16,764 nucleotides of DNA from Candidatus Latescibacteria bacterium 4484_181 (GTDB taxonomy: Bacteria; Latescibacterota; MVCY01), in assembly GCA_002049985.1 (NCBI GenBank), contig MVCY01000039.1, forward strand, positions 1 through 16,764, read 5' to 3'. Each line of letters begins with the position of its first letter. Within the stretch, counting starts at the first letter, position 1. The notes under the pieces were generated by a model, which was not told the origin of the DNA, made no database searches, and saw only the letters and a list, made by a program, of their open reading frames with translations. Below, piece by piece: positions 7,213-15,149 of this stretch. A program made the translations under genes and the position numbers.

Positions 7213-7476
7213 CCCGGGGAACTCAAGGTCTCAAGGGGAGAGAATCTATCAATTACCACGGAAACTATGCTCCTGTTTTTCCCTTGCATTTTTCCTTCAG
7301 CCTTATTATTTTTATTCTATCTTTCGTTCGATCCATTTATAACGTGTTAGTTCAAGAAGTTAGCGCGATGCGATCTCGACTATAAACAGAATATTATTGG
7401 ACCTGTTCGAATCCATATGGGTGTCAATAAGTTCTTAAACTGTTCAAGTCAATGTAGATGCTGAAAGGGCAGTGAG
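7213..7476. other. Gene-free, A+T-rich gap before the five-gene cassette
   Basis: I see no gene, RNA or convincing promoter in these 264 bases. Several -10-like hexamers occur (TATAAC 7338, TATAAA 7381, TATTAT 7392), but none has a good -35 partner at 16-18 bases. Since a terminator precedes it and a polycistronic cassette follows, the cassette promoter must be here; it may use a non-housekeeping sigma factor or be activator-dependent. AAAGGG at 7464-7469 is the ribosome binding site for TTG 7477. Confidence 0.5.
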
Positions 7477-8598
7477 TTGGCACACGCATATACGCCCGGT
7501 CTGAAAGTGACCGAAAGGGCTGTGATCAGAAAGCAGAGGAGACTTCCCCTGAAAGGCGAGGTTTTGGCCAAAGTGGGCGATAGGGTCGCGGCAGAGACCA
7601 TAGTGGCCAGGACCCAGATTCCGGGAGAGGTTCAGACCCTCAATGTCGCTGGTCTTCTGGGCTTGCCTCCTGAGGATGTAGAGAAATGCATGCTGAAGAA
7701 GGTGGGTGAACCAGTGCAGAAAAACGAGATAATCGCCCAGACCAAAAGCTTCTTTGGACTTTTTTCCTCTACGGTAAAAGCACCTGTGTCGGGGTCTGTC
7801 GAGAGCATCTCCCCTGTTACCGGGCAGGTCATATTCCGAGAACCTCCCCGGTCTATCCAGATAGATGCTTACATAGATGGCAGAGTGGTGGAGCTGTTTG
7901 AGGCCGAAGGCTGTGCAGTGGAGACGACAGGAGTTTTCGTCCAGGGGATATTTGGAATAGGTGGGGAGACAAGGGGCGAAGTGCTTCAGGTGGCCGATAG
8001 GCCTTCAGATGTTCTCTCCGCAGAAGAGATAGACAGTTCATGTCGCGGTAAAGTCTTGGTGGCAGGGGCACTGGTGACTGCCGAGGCCCTCCGAAAGGCA
8101 GTTGAAGTGGGAGTGAAAGGGGTAGTGGTGGGAGGAATAGCAGACAGAGACCTGAGAGAGTTTCTGGGCTATGATATAGGAGTTGCTATCACCGGCTCGG
8201 AGGAGAAGGGAATAACCCTCATTGTAACCGAAGGATTTGGACGAATGCAGATGGCAGAGAAGACCTTTCGGCTTCTGGTTGGACATTCCGGCCAGAGGGC
8301 ATCAATAAACGGCGCTACCCAGATAAGGGCTGGTGTGATGAGGCCAGAAGTGATCATCGCCTTAGACTCAGAGGCGGCAGGAGTGGAGGGATACCAGGAG
8401 AGCGGAGGGTTGGAAATCGGGACTCCAGTTCGGATCATAAGAGAGCCGTATTTTGGAGTCCTGGGTAAAGTGATTGCTCTGCCTCCAGAGCTGCACAAGA
8501 TAGAGACAGAGGCTGAGGTCAGAGTGGTGGAAGTGGAACTGGAGGACGGGATACGGGTAATTCTGCCCCGGGCCAATGTGGAGATGATGGAGATCTGA
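7477..8598 (+). CDS. Unknown soluble protein with barrel-sandwich-like and KOW-like parts
   Basis: 373 residues with no signal peptide or membrane segment, so probably cytoplasmic or membrane-associated through partners. Residues 24-50 (PLKGEVLAKVGDRVAAETIV) and 99-120 (TVKAPVSGSVESISPVTGQV) look like the two halves of a barrel-sandwich hybrid fold as in lipoyl/biotinyl domains or RnfC, but no acceptor lysine motif (MKM) is seen. The middle (190-300) has alternating hydrophobic strands and glycine turns (VLVAGALVTAEALRKAVEVG, GVKGVVVGGI), possibly a Rossmann-like domain. Near the end, PVRIIREPYFGVLGKVIALP (317-336) resembles a KOW motif as in NusG. TTG 7477 follows AAAGGG by 7 bases. It is the first gene of the cassette, about 96 bases ahead of the FN3/TM gene. 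I do not know its function. Confidence 0.75.
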   Translation: MAHAYTPGLKVTERAVIRKQRRLPLKGEVLAKVGDRVAAETIVARTQIPGEVQTLNVAGLLGLPPEDVEKCMLKKVGEPVQKNEIIAQTKSFFGLFSSTVKAPVSGSVESISPVTGQVIFREPPRSIQIDAYIDGRVVELFEAEGCAVETTGVFVQGIFGIGGETRGEVLQVADRPSDVLSAEEIDSSCRGKVLVAGALVTAEALRKAVEVGVKGVVVGGIADRDLREFLGYDIGVAITGSEEKGITLIVTEGFGRMQMAEKTFRLLVGHSGQRASINGATQIRAGVMRPEVIIALDSEAAGVEGYQESGGLEIGTPVRIIREPYFGVLGKVIALPPELHKIETEAEVRVVEVELEDGIRVILPRANVEMMEI

Positions 8599-8694
8599 AC
8601 CAGTTGTAAGAGATATCAAGATTGTCAGAGGAATAATGGAGGGAACTCCTAAATCCGTCAGAACAAGGGAAGTTTCAGGCAAGGGAGACTGGGT

Positions 8695-9858
8695 ATGAAT
8701 CGACAAAAGGCATTTTTGTTGGTACTTTTGTTCATAGTTTTCCTCCCGTGGGTAGGTGCAGCCGTCGGGCAGAACACTCCTCCTGCTCCAGCTACCCAGG
8801 TCAGGGCATTCGACACCCCTAACGATGCCGGCGGCAGCATAACAATCACCTGGAAGAAGTCCGCCGACGATGGCCAAGGCGAGAACGATGTAGTGGGTTA
8901 TGAAATCCTTCGTTCCACGGCCAGCGGTTCTGGCTATCAGAAAGTGGCCTCAGTTCTTGCTGGAGAGGAGGGCTATACCGACGGAACAGTTGAGGATAAC
9001 GTGGCTTATTACTATGTGGTGCGGGCAGTCGATGGGCAATTTTCCACAGACTCAGTGGAGACGGGACCCGCGATGGCCAAAGCTCAATGGTTTAACACCG
9101 ACAGAACAAGCATGCTGGTGGCGGTGTTGATCTTCTCCGGGTTGGTTCTCTGGTTCATATCCCAGGCCAAGGGGGGACGGCAGCTTTATATCAGGCCGAT
9201 ACCCGGACTTGCGGCCATAGATGAAGCAGTGGGCAGGGCCACTGAGATGGGCAAACCTGTGCTGTTCATTCCCGGGATTATGGATATGGACAACATCCAA
9301 ACTATAGCCGGCATAACTATCCTGAGAAGAGTGGCCCGAAAGGCAGCCGAGTATGAGACTCCACTGCTGGTTCCCACCTCCCGGTCTCTGGTTATGACCA
9401 CCGCCCAGGAGGCGGTAAAAGAGGCCTATCTGGATGCTGGACGCCCCGACGCTTATGACCCTGACCGGATACGCTACCTCACCGACAACCAGTTCGGCTA
9501 TGCCGCCGGAGTTGACGGCATAATGGTGAGGGAGAAACCGGCGGCTATCTTTTATATGGGCTGCTTCTATGCCGAGTCGCTGATTCTGGCAGAGACGGGT
9601 CACTCAGTGGGAGCAATACAGATCGCTGGGACAGCAATGCCTGCTCAATTGCCTTTCTTTGTCACTGCCTGCGATTACACCCTGATCGGCGAGGAGCTCT
9701 TCGCCGCCAGTGCCTACCTCTCCCGTGAACCGCGCCTGTTGGGAAGCCTTAAAGGACAGGATTTTGGTAAGGCTATCTTTATGATTATCATTGTAGTAGG
9801 GATTATCTTGGAAAGCTTTGGCATCCATTTCTTGAGTCAGTGGCTTGCTACTGGCTGA
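8695..9858 (+). CDS. Signal peptide - FN3 - TM protein (DUF6754-like)
   Basis: 387 residues. A signal peptide occupies about 1-26 (AFLLVLLFIVFLPWVGA). One fibronectin type III domain spans about 31-125: ITWKKSADDG, VVGYEILRSTASG and VAYYYVVRAVDG are its conserved strands. A membrane segment lies at about 139-157, and the remaining 200 residues should be cytoplasmic, ending with a second hydrophobic segment (360-372). The soluble part has IPGIMDMDNIQTIAGITILR, LVPTSRSLVMTTAQEAVKEAY and YMGCFYAESLILAETGH. From memory this matches families labelled DUF6754; I could not check. The FN3 domain would face outside and the conserved domain inside. Start ATG 8695 has only a weak site (AAGGGAGA). It sits between the barrel-sandwich gene and three membrane proteins, so a subunit of a membrane complex is inferred. 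Confidence 0.82.
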   Translation: MNRQKAFLLVLLFIVFLPWVGAAVGQNTPPAPATQVRAFDTPNDAGGSITITWKKSADDGQGENDVVGYEILRSTASGSGYQKVASVLAGEEGYTDGTVEDNVAYYYVVRAVDGQFSTDSVETGPAMAKAQWFNTDRTSMLVAVLIFSGLVLWFISQAKGGRQLYIRPIPGLAAIDEAVGRATEMGKPVLFIPGIMDMDNIQTIAGITILRRVARKAAEYETPLLVPTSRSLVMTTAQEAVKEAYLDAGRPDAYDPDRIRYLTDNQFGYAAGVDGIMVREKPAAIFYMGCFYAESLILAETGHSVGAIQIAGTAMPAQLPFFVTACDYTLIGEELFAASAYLSREPRLLGSLKGQDFGKAIFMIIIVVGIILESFGIHFLSQWLATG

Positions 9859-9969
9859 TCGTAGTGTAGAGGGGTTTGTCCTCCGTAAGAACAGAATCTA
9901 CGCCGGATAAAAGGAACTCCACTACGGGCGAATCAAGCCCAATTGGCAATCGACAAGAGAGGAGGGATT

Positions 9970-10593
9970 ATGAGACGACAGGTGCCACTTGTCATCACCT
10001 TTGTTGCCGGAATAATAATGATAATTCAGTATTTTATCCCCCATGAGCCTTTTGCTGGTCTTCAACAGCGGTTCAATGTGTGGTTCCTCATCATTTCGGC
10101 CTTTGCCCTCATTCTGGGGATCGGCAATCTGATTAAGATCCACGGGGAGAGGATCTCCCGTCAGTCTGCTGGGTGGGGCTACAGCGTGGTGCTTCTGGTG
10201 GGGTTGGTGACGATGTCCGTAGTGGGGATCGGCTGGGGCATCGAACCGGGCACTCCTTTCTTCTATCTCTTCTGGAACATTCAAATCCCTTTGAGTTCAA
10301 CAATGTTTGCCCTGCTGGCCTTCTTTATCGCTTCTGCCTCTTATCGGGCATTTCGGGCCCGCAGCTTCGAGGCCACCTTGCTGTTGGCCGCCGCTATCCT
10401 GGTGATGCTGGGGAGAGTTCCACTGGGCAACTTCCTCTGGCACAGACTTCCTGCTGTGGCAACCTGGATCATGAATTATCCTAACACCGCCGGACAGAGG
10501 GCGATAATGATCGGGATAGCCTTAGGAGTGATCTCCTCTTCGCTGCGGATTATACTGGGCATCGAGAGAGGTCTGGGAGGAGGGCAGCAATGA
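9970..10593 (+). CDS. Unknown polytopic membrane protein of the cassette (first of three)
   Basis: 207 residues with about six hydrophobic segments: near 6-24 (VPLVITFVAGIIMIIQYF), 36-55, 70-90, 103-125, 128-146 and 175-195. Loops are short; a conserved-looking external stretch reads GIEPGTPFFYLFWNIQIPLS. No known motif is recognised. I choose ATG 9970, preceded by GAGGAGGG at 9958-9965, over an in-frame TTG at 9943 that lies upstream of that site. The stop TGA overlaps the next start as ATGA (10590-10593), so translation is coupled to the following gene. The 111-base gap from the FN3/TM gene shows no terminator. Product and substrate unknown. Confidence 0.8.
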   Translation: MRRQVPLVITFVAGIIMIIQYFIPHEPFAGLQQRFNVWFLIISAFALILGIGNLIKIHGERISRQSAGWGYSVVLLVGLVTMSVVGIGWGIEPGTPFFYLFWNIQIPLSSTMFALLAFFIASASYRAFRARSFEATLLLAAAILVMLGRVPLGNFLWHRLPAVATWIMNYPNTAGQRAIMIGIALGVISSSLRIILGIERGLGGGQQ

Positions 10594-11426
10594 GCGTGAT
10601 AGAGAAGTTGAGAAACATCGACAGGCGGTTCATATTTGTGGCTATTGCCTTAACGGTCATAGTGCCGCTGCTCCGTCCTATTGGTTTTCCCATAGCGGTT
10701 AGCCCTTCTGTCCAAAGGCTCTATGATGCCATAGAACAGCTTCCTCCTGGGTCAAAGGTGCTGATGTCTTTTGACTACGATCCTTCCACTATGCCTGAGG
10801 TCTATCCGATGAACTTGGCCATAGCCCAACACTGTTTCTCTCGCAACCTGAAGGTGGTGGGGATAGCGCTTTGGCCTATGGGGGTCTCCTTAGGGCAACA
10901 GGCCCTGGAGACAGCGGCGGAGGAATGCGGAAAGCTCTACGGCACAGATTATGTCAACCTGGGCTATAAGACCGGCGGTATGGTGGTGATACTGGCTATG
11001 GGCAGAGACCTGCGGGAGACGTTTCCTGAGGACTTCCGGGGGACCCCTATAGAGCAACTTCCCATAATGGAAGGAGTACGAAACCTCAACAGCTTCAAAC
11101 TGGTGGTTGATTTCTCTGCCGGTGACCCAGGGGTGGCTGCCTGGGTGATGATCGCTCAGGCCAGATATCACAAAAAAGTGGGGGCAGGTTGTACCGCAGT
11201 CAGTGCCCCTGCCTTCTACCCCTATTTGAACACAGGACAGCTGGTAGGACTGCTGGGAGGAATGAAGGGAGCAGCCGAGTATGAGAAACTGCTCCAGTCT
11301 CAAGGTCCGGCAACTGCGGGCATGGACGCCCAGTCAATTGCCCACGCTGTGATCATCTTTTTCATCCTCTTTGGGAATCTAGTTATGCTCATCACAAAAA
11401 GGAAAACAGAGAGGAGATCGCTATGA
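10590..11426 (+). CDS. Unknown membrane-anchored protein of the cassette (second of three)
   Basis: 278 residues with one N-terminal membrane segment (about 13-35, FIFVAIALTVIVPLLRPIG) and one near the C-terminus (about 251-268, AVIIFFILFGNLVMLI), flanking a soluble domain of about 215 residues. That domain contains PPGSKVLMSFDYDPSTMPEV, VVGIALWPMG, YGTDYVNLGYKTGGMVVILAMG and LVVDFSAGDPGVAAWVMIAQ, giving an alternating strand-helix pattern like a Rossmann-type fold. A membrane-tethered nucleotide- or ligand-binding role is possible but unproven. Both ends overlap neighbours by ATGA (10590-10593 and 11423-11426), the tightest coupling in the window, so the three membrane products are probably made in fixed ratio. 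Confidence 0.82.
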   Translation: MSVIEKLRNIDRRFIFVAIALTVIVPLLRPIGFPIAVSPSVQRLYDAIEQLPPGSKVLMSFDYDPSTMPEVYPMNLAIAQHCFSRNLKVVGIALWPMGVSLGQQALETAAEECGKLYGTDYVNLGYKTGGMVVILAMGRDLRETFPEDFRGTPIEQLPIMEGVRNLNSFKLVVDFSAGDPGVAAWVMIAQARYHKKVGAGCTAVSAPAFYPYLNTGQLVGLLGGMKGAAEYEKLLQSQGPATAGMDAQSIAHAVIIFFILFGNLVMLITKRKTERRSL

Positions 11427-12022
11427 CAACCTTAGGTGTGTGGATAGCAGCACTGCTCACCCTTTTTATTCTCAGTTTTCTGTACAAAGACAATCCCTTC
11501 TATAAATTTGCTGAGCATCTGTTCGTAGGGGTATCAGCCGGCTACGGTGTGGCGTTCACCTACCATAACATCCTCATTCCCAATCTATATGTGCCCCTGT
11601 TTAAGCAGGGGGACTACACTCTGATCATCCCTCTGATTCTCGGCATTATGATGGTACTGCGGCTATTCCCCAAGGTCGGCTGGGTCTCTCGTTGGCCACT
11701 GGCTTTCGTGGTGGGAGTTACCGCTGGCATCTCATTGATCACCTATCTTCAGAGCAACGCCCTGGTTCAGATCAGAGAGACCTTGCGTCCGTTTAACACC
11801 TTCGGCAATGTAGTGATCGCTGTAGGGGTGCTCACCGGGCTGACATACTTCTTCTTCTCCAAGGAGCACAAAGGTGTCTTCGGTAAGACCGCAAAGGTGG
11901 GGATATGGTTTTTGATGATCACCTTCGGTGCCTCTTTTGGTTACACAGTTATGGCCAGAATCTCTCTGCTTATTGGAAGGATGCACTTTCTGCTCAGCGA
12001 TTGGCTGGGGTTGATAAAGTGA
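11423..12022 (+). CDS. Unknown polytopic membrane protein of the cassette (third of three)
   Basis: 199 residues with five or six hydrophobic segments: about 4-20 (LGVWIAALLTLFILSFLY), 30-50, 64-80, 89-109, 126-145 and 157-182. Between them are short polar loops such as YKDNPFYKFAEHLF and FSKEHKGVFGKT. The N-terminal segment with E-H-L-F-V-G-V-S-A-G-Y is glycine/serine-rich, as in helix-packing interfaces. No family is recognised. It overlaps the preceding gene by ATGA and ends 14 bases before the Gfo/Idh gene. Membrane complex membership is inferred from gene order only. Confidence 0.8.
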   Translation: MTTLGVWIAALLTLFILSFLYKDNPFYKFAEHLFVGVSAGYGVAFTYHNILIPNLYVPLFKQGDYTLIIPLILGIMMVLRLFPKVGWVSRWPLAFVVGVTAGISLITYLQSNALVQIRETLRPFNTFGNVVIAVGVLTGLTYFFFSKEHKGVFGKTAKVGIWFLMITFGASFGYTVMARISLLIGRMHFLLSDWLGLIK

Positions 12023-12031
12023 GGAGGTGAT
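12022..12031 (+). promoter_or_regulatory. Extended Shine-Dalgarno before the Gfo/Idh gene
   Basis: AGGAGGTGAT is complementary to the 16S rRNA 3' end over ten bases and lies 5 bases before ATG 12037. It overlaps the stop of the preceding membrane gene, so re-initiation on the same mRNA is likely. Confidence 0.75.
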
Positions 12032-12036
12032 TTCTT

Positions 12037-13029
12037 ATGGAGCGAACGATTGGGTTTGGTATAATAGGCTGTGGTACGATTGCCCCCTGGCACGCCGACT
12101 CTGTGGCCAGAATCGAAGGGGCGAGATTGGTTGCTGTCTCCGATGTGGTGGAGGAGGCTGCCCGTAAGATGGGTCAGAAGTATCAGGCCAACTGGTACAC
12201 CGATTACCAGAAGATACTTGAACGAGAGGATGTCGATGTCGTCTGTGTCCTAACCCCCAGCGGGATGCGGAAGGAGATTGTGCTGAAGGCAGCCGAGGCA
12301 GGCAAACATGTGGTCGTGGAAAAACCCATAGAGGTCACATTGGAGAGAATAGACCAGATGATAGGGGCCTGCGAACAGGCAGGGGTGAAGTTAGCAGTGA
12401 TCTTTCAGAACAGATTTCTTCCCGGTCCCAGAAGGGTGAAGGAGGCAATGGAGGAAGGCAAGCTGGGAAAACCTATCCTGGGGGATGCCTACATAAAATG
12501 GTACCGCACCCAGCAGTACTACGACAGCGGTGGTTGGAGGGGCACCTGGCGATACGACGGCGGCGGGGCCCTGATGAACCAGTCGATCCACACCATCGAC
12601 CTGCTGCTCTGGATTATGGGGCCTGTACATTCTGTTTCGGCCAAGATGGCCACTTTAGCCCATAAGATTGAGGTTGAGGATCTCGCCGTGGCCACCTTGA
12701 GATTTGCCAGCGGTGCCCTGGGAGTGATTGAAGGCTCAACTGCCCTCTACCCGGGCTTCGCTTCTCGCTTGGAGATTCACGGGGAGAACGGGAGCCTCAT
12801 CCTGAAAGGGGAGCAGGTGGTCGCTTGGGAGCTTAAAGACGGCGAGCAAATCCCGCTGCCATTTCCACCCCAAAAAGCGGCAGCAGGTGGCCAGGCAGAT
12901 CCAACAAAGATCAGCGCTGAGGGCCATTATCTGCAGCTTAAGGATATGGTGGAGGCAGTAAGGGCAAACAGAGAACCCCTTGTGAACGGCAAAGAGGGCA
13001 GAAAAGCCGTGGAGTTGATTCGCGCGTGA
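12037..13029 (+). CDS. Gfo/Idh/MocA-family oxidoreductase, tail shortened
   Basis: A 330-residue NAD(P)-dependent dehydrogenase of the Gfo/Idh/MocA family, which acts on sugars, inositols or related carbonyl compounds. The Rossmann motif is GIIGCGTIAPWH (8-19). The catalytic E-K-P is at 95-97 (HVVVEKPIEV) and the C-terminal domain motif is GGALMNQSIHTIDLL with His185 and Asp188. The stop comes straight after KAVELIRA, where relatives typically have A-I-Y-x-S-A/S-R and 10-15 more residues; in another frame D-S-S-V-R-R-R can be read just after, so a small frame lesion at about 13027 is possible. It probably shares the cassette transcript because the gap is only 14 bases, but its substrate and link to the cassette are unknown. 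Confidence 0.88.
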   Translation: MERTIGFGIIGCGTIAPWHADSVARIEGARLVAVSDVVEEAARKMGQKYQANWYTDYQKILEREDVDVVCVLTPSGMRKEIVLKAAEAGKHVVVEKPIEVTLERIDQMIGACEQAGVKLAVIFQNRFLPGPRRVKEAMEEGKLGKPILGDAYIKWYRTQQYYDSGGWRGTWRYDGGGALMNQSIHTIDLLLWIMGPVHSVSAKMATLAHKIEVEDLAVATLRFASGALGVIEGSTALYPGFASRLEIHGENGSLILKGEQVVAWELKDGEQIPLPFPPQKAAAGGQADPTKISAEGHYLQLKDMVEAVRANREPLVNGKEGRKAVELIRA

Positions 13030-13143
13030 TTCTTCGGTACGGAGGAGGAAAAAACAGGAGATCAGTATGTTTTACCAATCCTGCCTTTCCCTGTTTCTCC
13101 ATTTCTTTCTGGTTTAACCTCAGGGGTTGCTTGGAGCAAAGCT

Positions 13144-14193
13144 ATGGCTGAAAGGACAGATATCCACCTGGTGGAAAACAGGAGACAACTGAGTGAATTT
13201 ATCAGATTTCCCTGGAAGATATACCGAGCTGACAGATATTGGGTACCTCCCCTGATAGCGGAGCAGAAGAGGCTGTTTACGCCGGAGAAAAACCCGTTCT
13301 ACGGGCATGCTGAGGTGGCCCTTTTTCTGGCCGAGAGGGTAGGAGAAACAGTGGGCAGAATCGCTGCCATTGTCAACCGGGCACACAATGAGTTCTACGG
13401 GGACAAGACCGGTTTTTTTGGCTTCTTCGAATCGATTGATGATAAGGATGTCTCAGGCAGGCTCTTTGAAGCCGCCGGGGAGTGGCTTCGACAAAAGGGT
13501 ATGGACTGCATGCGCGGGCCAATGAACTTCTCCACCAACGAAGCGTGCGGGCTTCTGGTTGAAGGCTTTGATTCCAGCCCGGTGATAATGATGACCTATA
13601 ATCCGGCTTACTACATTCGCCTGGTGGAAGGAAATGGGTTTTACAAGGCGAAAGACCTTTTGGCCTTCTGGTTGGGTACGATAGCCCAGAAAGTGAGCCA
13701 AGAACATAAGGTTTGCCTTCGAACTCTGAATATGAAAAGATTCGATGAGGAGGTAGGTTTGCCTTCGGACTCTGAATATGAAAAGATTCGATGAGGAGGT
13801 AGAAAGAATAAAACTTATCTACAACCAGGCCTGGAGCCGCAACTGGGGATTTGTTCCTATGAGCGACGAGGATCTGTAACCATACCTGATTTGAATCAGG
13901 CCCTCAAAAAAATAGACGGCAGGCTCGATCCCATCTCGCTGGTGAAACTTCTCTGGTATTCCCGGAAGGTCACTCAACTGAGACTGATGCTTTTGGGTAT
14001 CAGAGCTGGATATCGCAGACGGGGCATTGACTCTCTGCTTTATACAGAAACCTTTAAGGCAGCGAAAAGACTGGGCTACATTGGCGGAGAGATCTCCTGG
14101 ATTCTAGAAGATAATACATTGATTATAAGGGGAATAGAGACAATGGGCGGCAGGCTGTACAAAAGATACAGGATCTATGATAAACGGCTTTAG
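13144..14193 (+). pseudogene. Broken GNAT-type acyltransferase (ceramide-synthase-like family)
   Basis: Three frame segments together spell one protein. Segment 1 (13144-13756) starts MAERTDIHLVENRRQLSEF and holds KNPFYGHAEVALFLAERVGE, MRGPMNFSTNEACGLLVEGF and MMTYNPAYY. Segment 2 (13757-13879) is shifted by +1 and reads K-V-C-L-R-T-L-N-M-K-R-F-D-E-E-V then IYNQAWSRNWGFVPMSDEDL. Segment 3 (13879-14193) reads TIPDLNQALKKI and then the acetyl-CoA-type loop GIRAGYRRRGIDSLLY and GGRLYKRYRIYDK. A 46-bp tandem duplication separates segments 1 and 2. About 30 residues are missing between 2 and 3 (family members have a beta-strand pair, D-P-x-L-x-L-x-A-E...G-x-P-V-G-F). ATG 13144 follows GGAG. From memory, this family includes the bacterial ceramide synthase bCerS of Caulobacter. 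As it stands the gene cannot make a full protein. Confidence 0.75.
13711..13802 (+). repeat. 46-bp tandem duplication inside the GNAT gene
   Basis: 13711-13756 and 13757-13802 are two adjacent copies with period 46. Over the 45 shared bases there is one mismatch (A at 13722, G at 13768). Because 46 is not a multiple of three, the second copy is read in a shifted frame and the first frame stops at TGA 13792-13794. Confidence 0.95.
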
Positions 14194-14450
14194 GGCTCTT
14201 TCCTCTGTCCCACTCTGATAGACAGCTGGCTAAGGCATGGAATTTCCTCCCCTATACCTGCAATTGCAATATTTTTGTGAAGTCTGTAAATAGGTGCACA
14301 GCAAATGGTCATTGCAAGCGATAGGGAAACAATTTCCATTCTCCAAAAACAGACAGATTGCTTCCTCGTTTCGTCCCTGGCAGCGACAGGATGACCGGCA
14401 GTATTACTCTTCAAACAGATACCACTTCTTTCACTACAGGAGATAGCTTG
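14194..14450. other. Gene-free leader ahead of larB
   Basis: I see no gene here; the minus-strand ORF covering it is not convincing. It holds a 10-bp palindrome TGCAATTGCA at 14259-14268 followed by A/T-rich DNA, with further ATTGC words at about 14310 and 14355. A weak promoter, TTGCAA 14264-14269 with TAAATA 14287-14292 at 17 bases, overlaps it. AGGAG at 14438-14442 is the larB ribosome binding site. Confidence 0.4.
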
Positions 14451-15147
14451 ATGGATGCAGAAAGGATCAAACAGCTGCTGGAGGCGGTTAAATCTGGGAG
14501 AACAGGGGTGGAGGAAGCAATGGAACCCCGAGGTGGTCTTCTGTCCGGGCAAATCCCCAGAGCAGATCAAAGAGATTCTCCTGAACCTGACAGCAGTCAA
14601 TCCGGTTGTGCTTGCGATGAGAGCCACCGAGCAGGTGTATCAGCATCTGCGACGGGTGCCGGAGATGGCTGATAAGGTCGAATATTACCCAGAGGCCCGC
14701 GCAATTCTCGTAGGGAAGAAACCTGAGCCACAGACGCAGGGGGTTGTGCTTGTGCTCACCGGCGGGACGGCAGATATTCCAGTGGCCGAAGAGGCAGCCG
14801 TGACAGCAGAGGCTATGGGTAGCAGGGTGGAGAGACTCTACGATGTGGGGGTGGCAGGATTACATCGTCTTCTCTACAACCGAGATAGACTGCTTGCTGC
14901 CAATGTTTTGGTGGTGGTAGCTGGGATGGAAGGGGCGTTGCCCAGTGTGGTCGGGGGACTGGTCGACAAACCGGTGATAGCAGTGCCCACCAGCGTAGGT
15001 TACGGAGCCAGCCTCCACGGTCTGTCAGCCCTGCTGGCTATGCTCAACAGTTGTGCCCCTGGACTGGCAGTGGTCAACATAGACAACGGCTTCGGCGCTG
15101 GGTACTTAGCCAGTCTGATAAATCAGATGACCAAGGAGAAACAGTAG
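14451..15147 (+). pseudogene. larB: LarB, nickel-pincer cofactor carboxylase, frame broken near the N-terminus
   Basis: LarB carboxylates the pyridinium ring of nicotinic acid adenine dinucleotide and hydrolyses its phosphoanhydride, the first step of nickel-pincer nucleotide synthesis. The N-terminus starts at ATG 14451 (MDAERIKQLLEAVKSGRTGVEEAM) with AGGAG 8 bases upstream. Then the frame changes: from about 14524 the protein continues in frame 14455 as NPEVVFCPGKSPEQIKEI to TAG 15145-15147. About 25 residues normally found here (the L-P-F-E-D-L-G-F-A-x-x-D-x-H-R part) are missing. The rest is intact, with LTGGTADIPVAEEA, PTSVGYGASLHG, the catalytic cysteine in LNSCAPG (codon 15052-15054) and VNIDNGFGAGY. 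larC begins two bases after the stop. Confidence 0.85.
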
Positions 15148-15149
15148 AA

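Noticed and set aside
7400..7420. tRNA-like T-loop word GTTCGAATCC
   Set aside because: The flanking bases do not pair as a T stem and no acceptor, D or anticodon arm surrounds it.
13027..13146. Read-through or selenocysteine fusion of Gfo/Idh into the GNAT gene across TGA 13027-13029
   Set aside because: The frame is open to ATG 13144, but the linker has no family-like residues, there is no obvious SECIS-type hairpin, and the GNAT gene has its own ribosome binding site.
14190..14627. Minus-strand ORF covering the larB leader
   Set aside because: It overlaps larB coding sequence, and its product has no family features.
15051..15149. Earlier start for larC
   Set aside because: This part overlaps larB and lies before the diagnostic LarC N-terminus; ATG 15150 has its own Shine-Dalgarno site.
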